From: Ectobius pallidus
Taxonomy: Eukaryota; Arthropoda; Insecta; Blattodea; Ectobiidae
DNA length: 64,000 bases
Assembly (NCBI GenBank): GCA_964059195.1
Contig: CAXKWD010000006.1
Coordinates: forward strand, 14,066,530 to 14,130,529
Direction: 5' to 3'
Under the pieces are notes generated by a model. That model did not search any database and had not been told where the DNA came from. It saw only the letters and a program-made list of their open reading frames with translations. The translations under genes were made by a program, and so were the position numbers. This document shows, one piece after another, positions 23,138-34,383 of the stretch (its first letter is position 1; each line of letters begins with the position of its first letter).

Positions 23138-24033
23138 AATCTGAATTACATGGGTTTGGGTAAAAGTTATGGGTCCAAAAACACTTATAGAAAAACACCT
23201 AATATTTTCAGTAAATTTTATTAGTTCTGCAGTCTATGAAACACTTTACTAATGATATTTGCAATAATTACTCATAATTTAGAGCCATGAACTCATAAGT
23301 GTAAGCTTCCTAAGAATGCATTTAATTTGGTTACAAAAAAACCTTGGATTTCGGATCACTTAAGATTTCCTTTACCGTGACAAGGGGATACAAAATCACA
23401 AAACGCAATGCTATACTTTATCTTGCAAAATAATAAACTGACAACAATGAACAAGATGCAAAATATAAGCAGACATTTAAACAGTAATTTTTAGTATAAT
23501 TATTATTACTATTTTATTGTATTACTTGAAAAACATTTTTAGCCATTTTTAGTTTTTAACGTCTTATTAAGCTATTTTTAGGTTTTATAAGATTGGACTA
23601 TGTGACTGCCATGCCTATGAAACGGATAATTATGCTAAAATACCACAGTTAGCTAGCAAGGAACAAAATAGTTCAAAACGTAAGAATCCGGGCCCTAGTT
23701 ATAAAGTGTAGGTAGGCTAAGTGATGCAACTTGATTAGTTTAACAACACGGCTGGTAAATATCGTACGATATCATTCCATATTTCATAAGCACGACTGCT
23801 GGCCATGACAATATAATATTACACCCTATTGTCTTTTAACATAATCACTAATTGCTGAATACTGATTTATTATATGACGCAAACTTTCATTTACAGTGTG
23901 TTATTTTCATTATTTGTAACAATCTGCTTTCACAATGGCAGCCGGCTCTGATAAAGTAACCAATACAAAGAAAAAAACGCAATGCTTGAAACTGTTGACA
24001 AGAAAGGATTTACAAAGATTATATTAGAAAGGC
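23138..24033. other. Unassigned stretch with a hAT element terminus
   Basis: AGAATCCGGGCCCTAG, ending about 23699, is a terminus of the CAGGGCCCGGATT hAT family, and the sequence before it (23480-23640) resembles that family's AT-rich body. I cannot place the other end. No gene. Confidence 0.45.
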
Positions 24034-24885
24034 GCCTTAACTCAAACACGCTTAATCGGATTTTCATGAAACTTGGTGTACGCATTTATGACATCCATGA
24101 GAAGTAACCTATAGAATTTGGACCTAATTGGTTGAACGGTACCGGAGTAAAACCCAATTTAGTGTATATTTTAAAGACGCGGTTACTCAAATACGCTTTT
24201 TCGGATTTTCATGAAACTTTATATACGCATTTATAATGTCCATGGGAAGACGTCTATTGATATTGGATAAAATCGGTTGACCGGTATCGGAGTAATGCCC
24301 AATTTAGTGCCTGTTTTATGGTGATATATTATTAAGAATTTAACAAATGCAAATCTGTTATCCTGACAACATACCTTACTTCATACTTCATTACTTCAAC
24401 ATCAGGATATGATATGAAGTATTTACATACTTCATATACGGCTTTGGAATAGTTAGCCATGACACATCCCTTCGTATTTAAACTGAGACGTACGGTGATA
24501 ATAACGAAGTAAATTGGAAGATTTGATTATCAAACTATTCAGTGTTTATTTCGTTCATAAAGTTGAATACTGTTATATACAAAAGATATAACCTCTGAAA
24601 TAATTAGGCCTACATACATTAAGTGGAGTTCTTCGCCAGTGTATTTTGTGAAATGTTAACATAATTATTTTAAGATTGTCTTGTATCAGTGTATACGAGT
24701 TTGAATTGAGGTTAAGTATCAAACTTTAGACCTTTGTTCTTCCGTAAGTCCTGCTTAATGAATCGATCTGAATCTTAACTCGGAAATCGATAACAAAAAT
24801 AATTTATTCTCTGCAAATCATTCCAATTAACTTTAAAACTTAACTTAAATTAACTGATTAAACAAAAGCATACTGGCACTTTGTT
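24034..24885 (-). repeat. Partial copy of the AAGTGCCAGTATG inverted-repeat element
   Basis: Two antisense ~155 bp units (about 24034-24175 and 24176-24320; words GGATTTTCATGAAACTT, CGGAGTAATGCCCAATTTAG) are followed by the family's other end, closing with CATACTGGCACTT at 24869-24881. Same order as at 1-598. Confidence 0.75.
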
Positions 24886-25499
24886 ACATCAGTTTACCTA
24901 ATTTTATTCGGTTTATGTTATCATATTTTCCTCTTTGCGGCTTTATTTCCAAGTACTCTACGTCATTCAAAATTTCGTTTTTAAGGGTTTGGTAGTTTAT
25001 ACACAGGTAAATTATTCGGTGTTATTCGTTAACGCCCTGTATACACATCCACACTCTTATATGTATATCAGTTCTGTAATTGCCGCGTATCTACTGTGTC
25101 CGATGACACGGGGAGTAGTTATTGTTTTTAAAATATATGTTGTTATGTTTGCAAAGACATGAGTCTAGCCATGAGAACAATAACGAAAAGGTATGAGTAA
25201 TAAAATAGGAACATCTTTAATAACGGAAAATAAAAATCGACACGTAGATTTCAACATAGCGAAGACAAGGAAGGAATACGCAAGTAGGCTGTCGTGTATT
25301 TGTCTATGCATAAAATAACGAAGTTTCGAAGTTAAAAGATGTGGCATATTTAAACCTCGACTCAGTCGCGTTGTCTTCCGAGACAATGAGGCTTTATTGT
25401 TTGCTATACACCTGGACGTGTGTGGAATGAATATCACTCAATGCCCGTGTCTTCGTATCACGAACATACCTGCTCCTGCCAATATTTTCCATCGTGCAA
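24886..25499. other. Unassigned stretch with one short-element terminus
   Basis: Positions about 25000-25045 (TTATACACAGGTAAA, CGGTGTTATTCGTTAACGCC, CTGTAT) match the right end of the element at 18271-18812. Nothing else recognised. Confidence 0.45.
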
Positions 25500-25606
25500 T
25501 TAGAGAATATTATGCTTCCTCCAGCTCTGTTTTTGCTTTATCCACTGAACCCAAGTGAAGTACAGTTTTCCATCTTCATACTGAACCGGTTCCTTGAGTA
25601 TTTCTC
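25500..25606 (-). CDS. Candidate terminal exon, function unknown
   Basis: On the minus strand a T-rich tract (ATATCTTTTTAG) precedes a frame of 35 codons beginning EILKEPVQYEDGKLYFTW and ending SWRKHNIL before a TAA at 25500-25502. The tract looks like a splice acceptor, and the peptide has a natural composition. No partner exon or family is recognised. It could be a real last exon, a transposon scrap or chance. Confidence 0.25.
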
Positions 25607-25946
25607 CTAAAAAGATATTAAGGTGTTGTGTACACCCAAGAAATCCCAAAAATTCTGAAAAATTGCATTTTCTTAAAACTATATATTTAGATTGTAGGCC
25701 TACTTATGTTTGAAATAATTGAATACCAAGAGATTTACTACTTGCGGAAAGTGACAGGAAAGCAAACCTTGTATCCAATGCAATCTAGAACACAGTAGAC
25801 AATTCATATTTCAGAAATTTCTCCACGTCAAGCACTAGAGAACAATTCAAACTTCAAATTTGCACCAAAATCACTTTGATGTGTTAATTTATATGCATGG
25901 AAAACACATATAGGAATAAACGGGAAAAGAGGAAGTTCAAACAATT

Positions 25947-25977
<31 letters not shown>

Positions 25978-26885
25978 GTGTGTTAGTGACAGTACGTGTG
26001 TTTATAATGATGTGAAGAAGAAAAAATTTCAGTTTATATAAATCTTTGTAACAATTTAAAATCTTAAGTATAAAAAAAACTAAATGTCAGGCACTATATA
26101 GATAATTATTATTCTGTGTACAAAATAGTGACAATTTTGTGTTTTTATCTTTCTTAGTTTTGAAGTAATCGTGTTTCAAGTTTATAGTCAAAAGTTTCAA
26201 GAAAAACAATTTTTATAAACAATTAGAAAACATTTCTCTTGTGAAATGTCTTAGTATATAGCTGTAGGCCTATAATATATATAAAAACTGATAGGCCTAG
26301 TGTTTGAAAATACAATTTTCATACCTAAAGTGTACATATAGGCTACCTTTACTATCGTTTTACTGTATCTTCAAAGAATATAAAAGTAAATTATTAATTT
26401 GAAGTAAAAAATCGGTTGCCCCGTCTTGGAATTCATTTTGGTAATATGGTTCACATGCATAGCAGAATTTCAAATGAAGGCATTTAAAAATATATATATA
26501 TTTGCACCGTAACTAATTTTTTTAGAAACCCGATGTGATTTATTTCTGTGATCGACACACCTTTATTAGTGAGCACTTACATTATGAAACGAAGGCCCTG
26601 TCAGCATTCCAAGTCTCTACCTATTATAGTTTAGGCTCTACGTTGATTCTCAGTCAGTCAGATAGAGAGGAGATGAAAGTCTGATGTAAAACAGTGGTAG
26701 TTATGAGATCCCGAGTAATAGGCAAGTGTGTGTCCATGTTGTTTGATAATAAAATCATTGATGAGTGGGCATATTAATAAAACCAGTTCTGCACGGTATT
26801 ATAAGTGAGATACTTAAGACAATTGGCAATGAAATGGAAACAACGATCTTATAATAGAGCCTTTTATATATTTTTTATTTTTTTA
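25607..26885. other. Unassigned AT-rich stretch with a (TTAC)n microsatellite
   Basis: A run of CTTA repeats occupies 25947-25977; it resembles the 3' tail of the non-LTR elements in this window but no element body adjoins it. Nothing else recognised. Confidence 0.5.
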
Positions 26886-27092
26886 GATTTTTAGAACCCA
26901 TTCCAGGCACCCAAAATTAAATTTTAGCAACCTAAAAATTCGAAGTCGACGTATTAGTGGGAAGGTGGGATGAAGGATGGCACTGCTGGGAAGAGAGTTC
27001 GTAGTGCTAAATGCCTGTATGTTTTGTAGGCTACGAACCCGGGCCGACGGATCTGTAGTCAGCGACGCTAACCACAAGACCACGCCGGCGGA
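26886..27092 (-). mobile_element. tRNA-derived SINE, antisense
   Basis: On the minus strand from 27092 the head reads CCGCCGGCGTGGTCTTGTGG with an A-box-like GTGGTTAGCGTC and a B-box-like GGGTTCGTAGCC. The body runs to about 26886. Clear target duplications were not found, and the distal border is approximate. Confidence 0.6.
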
Positions 27093-27119
27093 ATTTAGGA
27101 GATAGCTGTGTTTATAATT

Positions 27120-27696
27120 TAACTAGCGTGTGCCCGCGGCTTCGCCCGCGATAATTATTTCAAAAATTAAAAATTAAGATCATAATAGTTAAATCATTAT
27201 ATTTATTAACTCCTAAATCACATGGACTACATACCACGATTAGATAGCGTCGCCTGGTAAAAGCGACCTCGGATTCGAGTTCCTTGGCCCACAATACCCC
27301 TGTATAGTGAGTTTCGTCCAAATCGAACAATGTTTGACCATATTTAGGGCTATATTGAATATCCCTCTTCCGTGTAGGTTGAAAATTTCATACGTGTGCG
27401 GGCCTTGATATTCTAAACAAATAAATCGTCCAAAATGGACTTACAAAATCAAGCGATCCTCCGCGATAATTATTTCAAAAATTAAAAATTAAGAGCATAA
27501 TAGTTAAATCATTTCATTTATTAACACCTAAATCACGTGAATTACATACCACGATTAGATAGCGTCGCCTGGTAAAAGCGACCTCAGATTCGAGGTCCTT
27601 GGCCCAGAAAACCCCTTTATAGTGAGTTTCGTCCAAATCGAACAACATTTGACCATATTTAGGCCTATATTGATTATCCCTCTTATAATAAAAAAA

Positions 27697-27727
<31 letters not shown>

Positions 27728-27860
27728 TTAGTAGTAATAATAATAATAATAATAATAATAATCCTCTTCGGTGTAGATTGAAAATTTAATATGTCTGCGT
27801 GCCTTGACATTATAAACAAATGAATTGACCAGCGTGAGGTACAACATTCAAGCGATCGCG
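27120..27860 (+). repeat. Two tandem copies of a ~315 bp repeat with an (AAT)n expansion
   Basis: Copy 1 is 27150-27464 and copy 2 starts at 27465. Both open with GATAATTATTTCAAAAATTA and share ACCACGATTAGATAGCGTCG, CCTGGTAAAAGCGACCTC and AGTGAGTTTCGTCCAAATCG. Copy 2 holds an (AAT)n microsatellite at about 27699-27762. The preceding GCCCGCGGCTTCGCCCGCG (about 27132-27150) resembles the motif in the repeats at 4.4 and 47.2 kb. The antisense frame across the AAT run is spurious. Confidence 0.85.
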
Positions 27861-28784
27861 ATGGTTTTATGTCTAAGGTATGACAAAAATAGCCAAAGCC
27901 TACTGTAATTGATTTGACATTGAAATGTATTACTGAAAACTGATGCTTCGAAAACGCAAAAAATACACGTTTTCTGCCCGTTTTTCACTCATAATTCACG
28001 AACGGAAGCAAAAATTAAAAATGTAATATGCCAGAAACCTTCCCGGGAATGTACTCAACAGCTTCCCAAAGTTTCATGGCGATCGGATGAATGGTGTAGT
28101 AATGCATAAAGGACATACACACACACATACATTCATTTATATACACATATATATATAATTATATAGATTATGTGACGTAGCCTACATAATTCATGAAACC
28201 TTAGTTCCAATGTCATTTGAAGACTCTTGAAATGCTTAACCAGATGTAAGTCGGTAGCCACTGAAGCATGCTTCCGCCATTGGCCAATGTTCCCACTTTC
28301 CTCTTCCAGTCTCCCTCAATTCCCAATTCCCTTAACATCTGATCTAATGTTATCTTTCCACGTACGCGTATCACTTCCCCACCGTTCCATTCTCTCCACC
28401 TAAGATGCACATCCTGCCTGCCTGCTTGGCACTTCTAATTAAAAATGTATTATTATGATAAGGTCATTTTCATTGAAAGAAATTGCAGCGATCACAATAT
28501 TCCCTTAAGTGTCTCAAGTTACAACGCAGTGTTCTGGCAATACGTTATGCTTTAATTTTCAGATTTTCCAAGAAAATAAAATAATGTACATTGTACAGGA
28601 TGTGAGTATCGTAACGAATCATATTATTATAGTATGAGATGGAAAAGTTGTATTGTAGTATGATATTACACCACAGCTTTTTATCTACTTTGGTAAAAAA
28701 TAATATAAATGTAAAATTTTTACGGCTGGCTATAAACAGTGGTTTCCTAGTTGAAAGCTACCTGTAGAGGGCCATGGTTATAAA
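27861..28784. other. Unassigned stretch
   Basis: Positions 28060-28165 (AAGTTTCATGGCGATCGGAT followed by ACACACACAT and TATA repeats) resemble a repeat tail. No gene recognised. The frame at 28213-28410 is unassigned. Confidence 0.4.
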
Positions 28785-29333
28785 CAGGGGCCCGGATTCT
28801 AATGACATGTCATCTTTTTATTGATGCTGCCTAGACATTGCCAACTTGTAGGTAAATCTTAATCATGGCCTCTAGATTATAGAAATGCATTTTTATTAGG
28901 TCATTTTTTTTTACATTTTGTACAATTTTATATTTTTATGGCATTTATTTCGATTTTACGTAATTATTTTGTTATTTTCGTGTCATTTGCTTCCTTATTT
29001 TGTCATTTTTGTGCATTTACTTGAAATAAATGACTAGGTTACTATAATGCAACATTATTGTAGAATCTACTTAAAAAAAACTTTCTTATTTTTCTTTTCA
29101 AATACTCCATTCAAGAACAAACTTTTTACACCTACAATATCCTTTCTACTTTTACAGTTTTTAGAATTATGTACAAATTAGTATATATCTTTGTGTGTAC
29201 AATAATAATTTTTATAAATAAAATATCAGTTTTTAGGTCATTCTTTGTAATAATTAAATAATTTCTTTTAAAATTTAGGGTCATTTTATAGGTCTTTTTC
29301 AAACAATGGTAGGCCATCAGAATCCGGGCCCTG
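28785..29333. mobile_element. Non-autonomous hAT element, 549 bp
   Basis: Termini CAGGGGCCCGGATTCT (28785-28800) and AGAATCCGGGCCCTG (ending 29333) are inverted repeats starting with CAG. They are flanked by the perfect 8 bp target duplication GTTATAAA (28777-28784 and 29334-29341), which fits the hAT pattern NTNNNNAN. The interior is AT-rich with no transposase. Related copies: 49505-50077, the fragment at 6940-7209, a terminus at 23684-23699 and a start at 63827. Confidence 0.85.
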
Positions 29334-29631
29334 GTTATAAACATGAGTGATAGTCATATTGATTTGTGAAAATTTAGCATAACCTTCTTAGCTTCGGTGA
29401 TGTTAATTCAACAGAGACATCCAACGGCCGCAGTATTATTTTCATTAACTGCTAATGACGTAGGCTACATAGCCATTGCGTCACCGCAAAAATGCATGAA
29501 AGCATAAATATAGCGTTCGTAAGTTAATGATTTATTTTAAAATTTTGAAATGAATATCTTCATGTAAACATTGATATCCTTGGTATATTAATATATAAAT
29601 TTAACTCTAAAGGGTCATTATTATAAACTTC

Positions 29632-30375
29632 AAGGGAGATGGTAGTTATCAGTGATAAAAAATCTATTTTTTTTTTCTTAGGCTCATGTAATAGATCATA
29701 GTTTTGTGAACATTTTGATATATAGGTTTTATATGTTGCGTTATTATTAGGCCAAGCAGAGCGACCTGGAGCTTTCTAAAATAAAATACCATAAGGCACG
29801 TCATTTTCTTTTCGCTCTCCTGTAAAATTACATTTTTTGTACTTCAGGTACCATTTTCTGAAAAGCTATTCATGCTAGAATAATGAAACTTTCAGGAATT
29901 TATTATAAATGGATGACAAATCTCCCTTAGCAGAATTATGGGAAAAGTCTTGACTATACAGAATTTTCAACTATTTTTATTTAAAAAAAGTATTTTTTTA
30001 GACGTGAAATTTGCATGCAGTTTTCATGCAGTAATAATGTACATATTAGACTGATTGTGCTAGGGTAAATAATAACACCTGTTGTTAGTAAGTACCGAAA
30101 GTTTCACAAAAATCTAAGCTACAGAAATTGAATAAAGCGTACCTGTGTCAAGGGAAGTAACTGTAAAACAAAATTATCACTTATGTGTTAAAAAATTCTT
30201 TCCTACCAAACAGCGAGTTCTAGAACAACCATTTTCTGCTTATTTTAAACTGCAGAGTGCACTTGCAAAGTATAAAAAGATTCAACTAAATCTGACTGTT
30301 AACACCTGAGTTATGGCTTCTTGAACATACGCTATATTTTCTATAATTTTGCTAGCGGTAACTACCATCTCCCCT
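29632..30375. mobile_element. Probable short inverted-repeat element
   Basis: AAGGGAGATGGTAGTTATC at 29632 is mirrored by GGTAACTACCATCTCCCCT ending at 30375. The interior is AT-rich without coding motifs. Only two to four ambiguous bases of flanking duplication (TTC or TTCA) are seen, so the class is unknown. Confidence 0.5.
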
Positions 30376-30917
30376 TCATATGAGGTGTATGAAGAACTAC
30401 TTGAGGAATATGAAGTGTTGAAGAAAGTATTTTTTTTTTATTCTAGTTATAACAGCTTGTCACAGATAATTAATTGAGTTTTCTTTCTTACAGGTGAGTG
30501 GATAAAGCTTGATTCTTCCTTGGTGTAAGAACTGTGAGTAGCCTAGACTTAGAGGAACGCGACTGAGAAAATGTACGATTCAAAGTAAAATGTAGTTAGT
30601 TGAAATATTAAGGGGGGGCATACAGCTTTCGGTGAAATTCATAGGTGAGAAATAGGTGAACTTCATTGTTTTTTGCCTCAGCAAAGCATTAATCTACAAT
30701 CTTGCAATCTGACGTACTCTTTATTGACTACTTCTACAATTGCATACTATTTTCAAGATTAATCAAACTGTTACAGTTACGGGTAATTATCGTTACAAAA
30801 TGGCAGCTACGTTTCATGCACTGAAATGACGTTTCCTTCATAACTTCCACAAATATCAGTGCTTCTGAGTGATTATTTTTGTGTGTATTTGTTAATATCA
30901 TATGAACAACACTATCT

Positions 30918-33900
30918 TGTAACGACGCAAATAGCGACGTGCATAATCAACGATAGGAGACCATTCCTAAACAAAGGAAGGGTTGGGGGACCGCAACTAA
31001 TCGATATTGAACATTTTTATGATTATCGATACTGCCCTGAATTTTATTTGAATTACAGAAAAGGAGAGGTGCGCATGCGTCGACGGTGAATCGACGAGGG
31101 AGACGTGCGGAACCTGAAAGACGGTTAGTAGTACGTGCCTGACCACGAGACAGAGAAGTCGAAAAGGCAGAAGGGAGAAGACGAGATTGGGATGGGTAAC
31201 AGCGGTAGAGGCGTTCTGGCATAATGGTGTGTCAGACTTTCATCAAAAGGAAATTCTGGTTGTGAACTTCCTTGACACGGCTATATGGAGATAGTCATTA
31301 ATCAGAAGAATACACCAAGTCGGCCAGTACGAGACACCGCTACAGCGAACATCAGCTGTGAGAGTGAGTCGTGACTGCTCGCTCTGAATAAGAGCAGATA
31401 TGGACATCAGGAAGTAATGGAAGACAACTCAGGATCGGAGGATAAGTTGGACATCACTGGTTGAGTATAGTCGTCTAGACTTTTTTTTCCTTATTGTTTG
31501 GGGAGTGAGAAAATTGAGATATCCTTTTTTTTTAAGGATGGTTTCTAAGTCATGTATGGCGATTAGACACCGTATGGAATAATAGAATAGAATAGAATAG
31601 AAACCTAGAAGTGAGAATTCTAGAAGTAAAGTGATGAAATCCAGTAATCCAACTATTTTCTATTTCTGGTCTAAATTAAATATAAAAGAGCAGTCTAGAG
31701 CCTAACAACTGAATGCCAAAGATATATCTCTTCACTTTAAGTTTTTTTGGGTAATTGTCCCACGAATGAATACATAGCTAGGGGCAATTGGTGATGCTCA
31801 TATAAACTTTGTTATTTTTGAGACAGGACGCGAGGGGAGTAAGGAAGAAAGGTAATTAAGGGGCATGCTTAGTACTTCTTACGAGGGCCTCTCCCTCTTG
31901 GGTTTCTTTCAGGTGACGGGTGACTATCTATAAATAGATTTCATGCTGGCCTGTAATGTTAAGTTATGTTTTTTTTATAGAGATTTATCTACAAGCGAAG
32001 GTGTATGGAATATGGTAGAGGGGGATAAGAAGTGGAAAGATTGAAGGGCAAAAGAAGGCCTACGAGTGGTAGTGCATTAGGTGTGTACCATTGGAAAATT
32101 TACATGTTAGGGTAGAAGTAGAAGTCACTAAAGGGGTTATAGAGAAGCTTACTAATCTGGGCGTGAATTAGTTTCAGTTAGAATTCTAGGGAATTTAGAG
32201 ACAAAAGAAGATTGGGTGCCCATGCTAAAGAGTAGTAACGTAAGAAGTAGGAAAACTAGAATAACCACCGAGTGAATTAAATCAATGGTATAAGCTGAAG
32301 GGAACTCTACTTAAAGAAAGAAAGGGGTTAAAAGATAATAGCTGATGACTGGTCAGGTTAGAAAGAGGAGAGTGAGTTGAAAGATAACAACAAATGATTG
32401 GTTAGGTTAGAAAGAGGAGAATAGGAAATTGCGAGTAGTGTACTGATGATAAGTAGTTTATTAGCAAGTACTAGAGATTGTAAGGGTGAGGTGAGGGAAC
32501 GCCGGAAGTATCCCGAATCAAACAGATAAAATCTGGTAGTAGGCAAGGCCTATACCAGTAACATATAAAGAAAAGAAATTTATGAGAGATTGTGAAAGCC
32601 ATCGATGTTGGAGGCGAACAACGGCCCCACGTGCCTCTAGGAGAGAGTGTCAGGGACCTCTGACGTCGATTTACAAAATTGTATTTTTGTTTGCGGCCCA
32701 TTAATATTTTCCCGGTTGCAGGAGAGGAGTCAGATTGTTTGTAACTCAAGATCTAGACGTCGCTCCTGTATCGGTGGTCTATCGCCACAGTCACTCTGTG
32801 GGTATAGGCCTAAACTTCTATTTCTTTCTTCATGAGACTGTCTTTTCTATTTATCTTTAAATACAATTCTTCATGGACTAAGCTGACAAATAGACTAATG
32901 TAGGAGACATAGGTGGGATTATTGAGTGTAATCTGTAGAGTAAGGACTGGATTATGAATTGAAAACCTTTATTTATTCAAGAAAAAAAAAACACCCAGTA
33001 TAATATATATATTGAACTATCCTGAAGTTGCAAATGTAAATGACTACACAAGTCAGTAGTAAATTAGAAGAAGACGTTCTAGTAGATACCTGAAAAAAAA
33101 AGAAAGAAAATTAAAGTAATTAATTAAGGATTTGTTATTGTTGAACAGAGAACGTACTTATATAGTTAAAATTGGGTATACTAACCTTGAATAATCAAAT
33201 ATTATCCTACCAATAAAAGTGTTGAATGGTTAATGTAGTGTAAATGTAATTTATTGTATATAAGATTGTTATTGTTGAAAAAAAAGAAAGAAAATAATAT
33301 ATTAAATAAATTATGGTTATTGTTATGCAAAGTAAATTAACGTGAAGTTCAGATTTTTGACCCTTATCCTTGTAATGGTTTGAGAGTAGCTGGTTTTTGT
33401 GCTAAGTTACATACTTTGGTAGTGAGTATTGAAAAAAGGAGAAAAAGAAGAAGCAGAAAAAAAAAAACGAAAGGTAAATCCGAACCCAATTCCCGTCTCC
33501 ACTGTTAATTTAAAAGCTAGTCGAGGGGCATGTAGGTACATAGCCTGTGTATCTATAATTTAATTTGTGTCTGGGCTGATACATAACAAAAAGAAAAGAG
33601 GAAGCGTATTGATGATGGCGCCCGTTAATATAAATTTTCATCAATATTATCAAGACTGGGTAAATTGTTAAAAGAAAGAGAAAGTAGACTGAGAGTAGGA
33701 AATTTGCAATCACCCGGTGACAGAGGTAGTTGTACTGAGTGTTGGAATGTGGACTATGCAGGCAGTGTTATGATGACACGACAGGTGCATGAGTGACCTT
33801 GTTTTGTAGGAGTTCAGTAAACTTATATACTACGATTGAGAATAATCACATATTAGTCGTCACAGATTTTGGCGAAGAATTTTGGCGAAGATTTAATCCA

Positions 33901-33946
33901 AGAAGTTAAGGAACTTTATAGCATAAAGTAAGAAAAGCCCGTCACA
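30918..33946 (+). repeat. 5' LTR of the gypsy element
   Basis: Begins TGTAACGACGC and ends CCCGTCACA, so it has the TG...CA form. At 3,029 bp it is far longer than the few hundred bases usual for insect gypsy LTRs. It contains an (AATAG)n run near 31580-31602, AATAAA words at 33212 and 33305, and near its end the words GTCACAGATTTTGGCG (33859) and TTTTGGCGAAG that resemble the LTR/primer-site junction. Open frames on either strand of the LTR (for example antisense 30947-31222) have no recognisable family. Confidence 0.95.
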
Positions 33947-34190
33947 AATTTTGGCGCCCATACCGTGGGGCGAGTTGTGTTAAAATCACAGATTTTGATA
34001 GCCCATATCGTGGGGCTGAGTAGTGTTAAAACAAAACAGTATTGCTAATTGTTGCAACTTAATTTAGTTAAAATTGTTAAAAAAAAAAAAAAGAAACCTT
34101 TATTCAGTTGAAGTTCCATATTATGATAGCCCATAGCGTGAGGCAGTGATAGTTTGATATCCTAACGTGAGGCGAGATAGGGTTAAAAGA
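33941..34190 (+). repeat. Degenerate tandem copies of the LTR/primer-site junction in the gag leader
   Basis: Positions 33943-33984 (CACAAATTTTGGCGCCCATA, then CGTGGGGCGAGTTGTGTTAA) are followed by a second version at 33987-34031 (CACAGATTTTGATAGCCCAT, then CGTGGGGCTGAGTAGTGTTA). Weaker versions follow at 34121-34155 (GATAGCCCATAGCGTGAGGC) and 34156-34188 (CCTAACGTGAGGCGAGATAG). Only the first has an intact TGGCGCCCA. Confidence 0.75.
33952..33960 (+). promoter_or_regulatory. Primer binding site (lysine tRNA type)
   Basis: TGGCGCCCA starts five bases after the LTR end and is complementary to the 3' end of insect tRNA-Lys(CTT), which ends TGGGCGCCA. The following TACCGTGGGGC keeps the GTGGGGC of the T-arm complement with a small internal difference. 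The tRNA identity is from memory. Confidence 0.7.
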
Positions 34191-34383
34191 ATTTTGGGAG
34201 TTAGGTTAGTATAACTGAAATTTATTCTCAAAAACAAATAATAATAATAATAATAATAACATATTTTTGGGAAAAGAATAATGACTATTGACAAGTAAGG
34301 ACTTCTATAGATGACTAAGACAGACGACTGAACTATTGTGTGTTCTAATCTTTTTTTTCCAGTGGTATTGTTAATATATAAAT

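Noticed and set aside
27514..27819. Antisense frame with a long isoleucine run
   Set aside because: The run is the translation of the (AAT)n microsatellite.
30947..31222. A 91-codon antisense frame present identically in both LTRs (also 39068-39343)
   Set aside because: It duplicates because the LTR does. It has no recognisable motif, and antisense frames of this size are expected in a 3 kb LTR.
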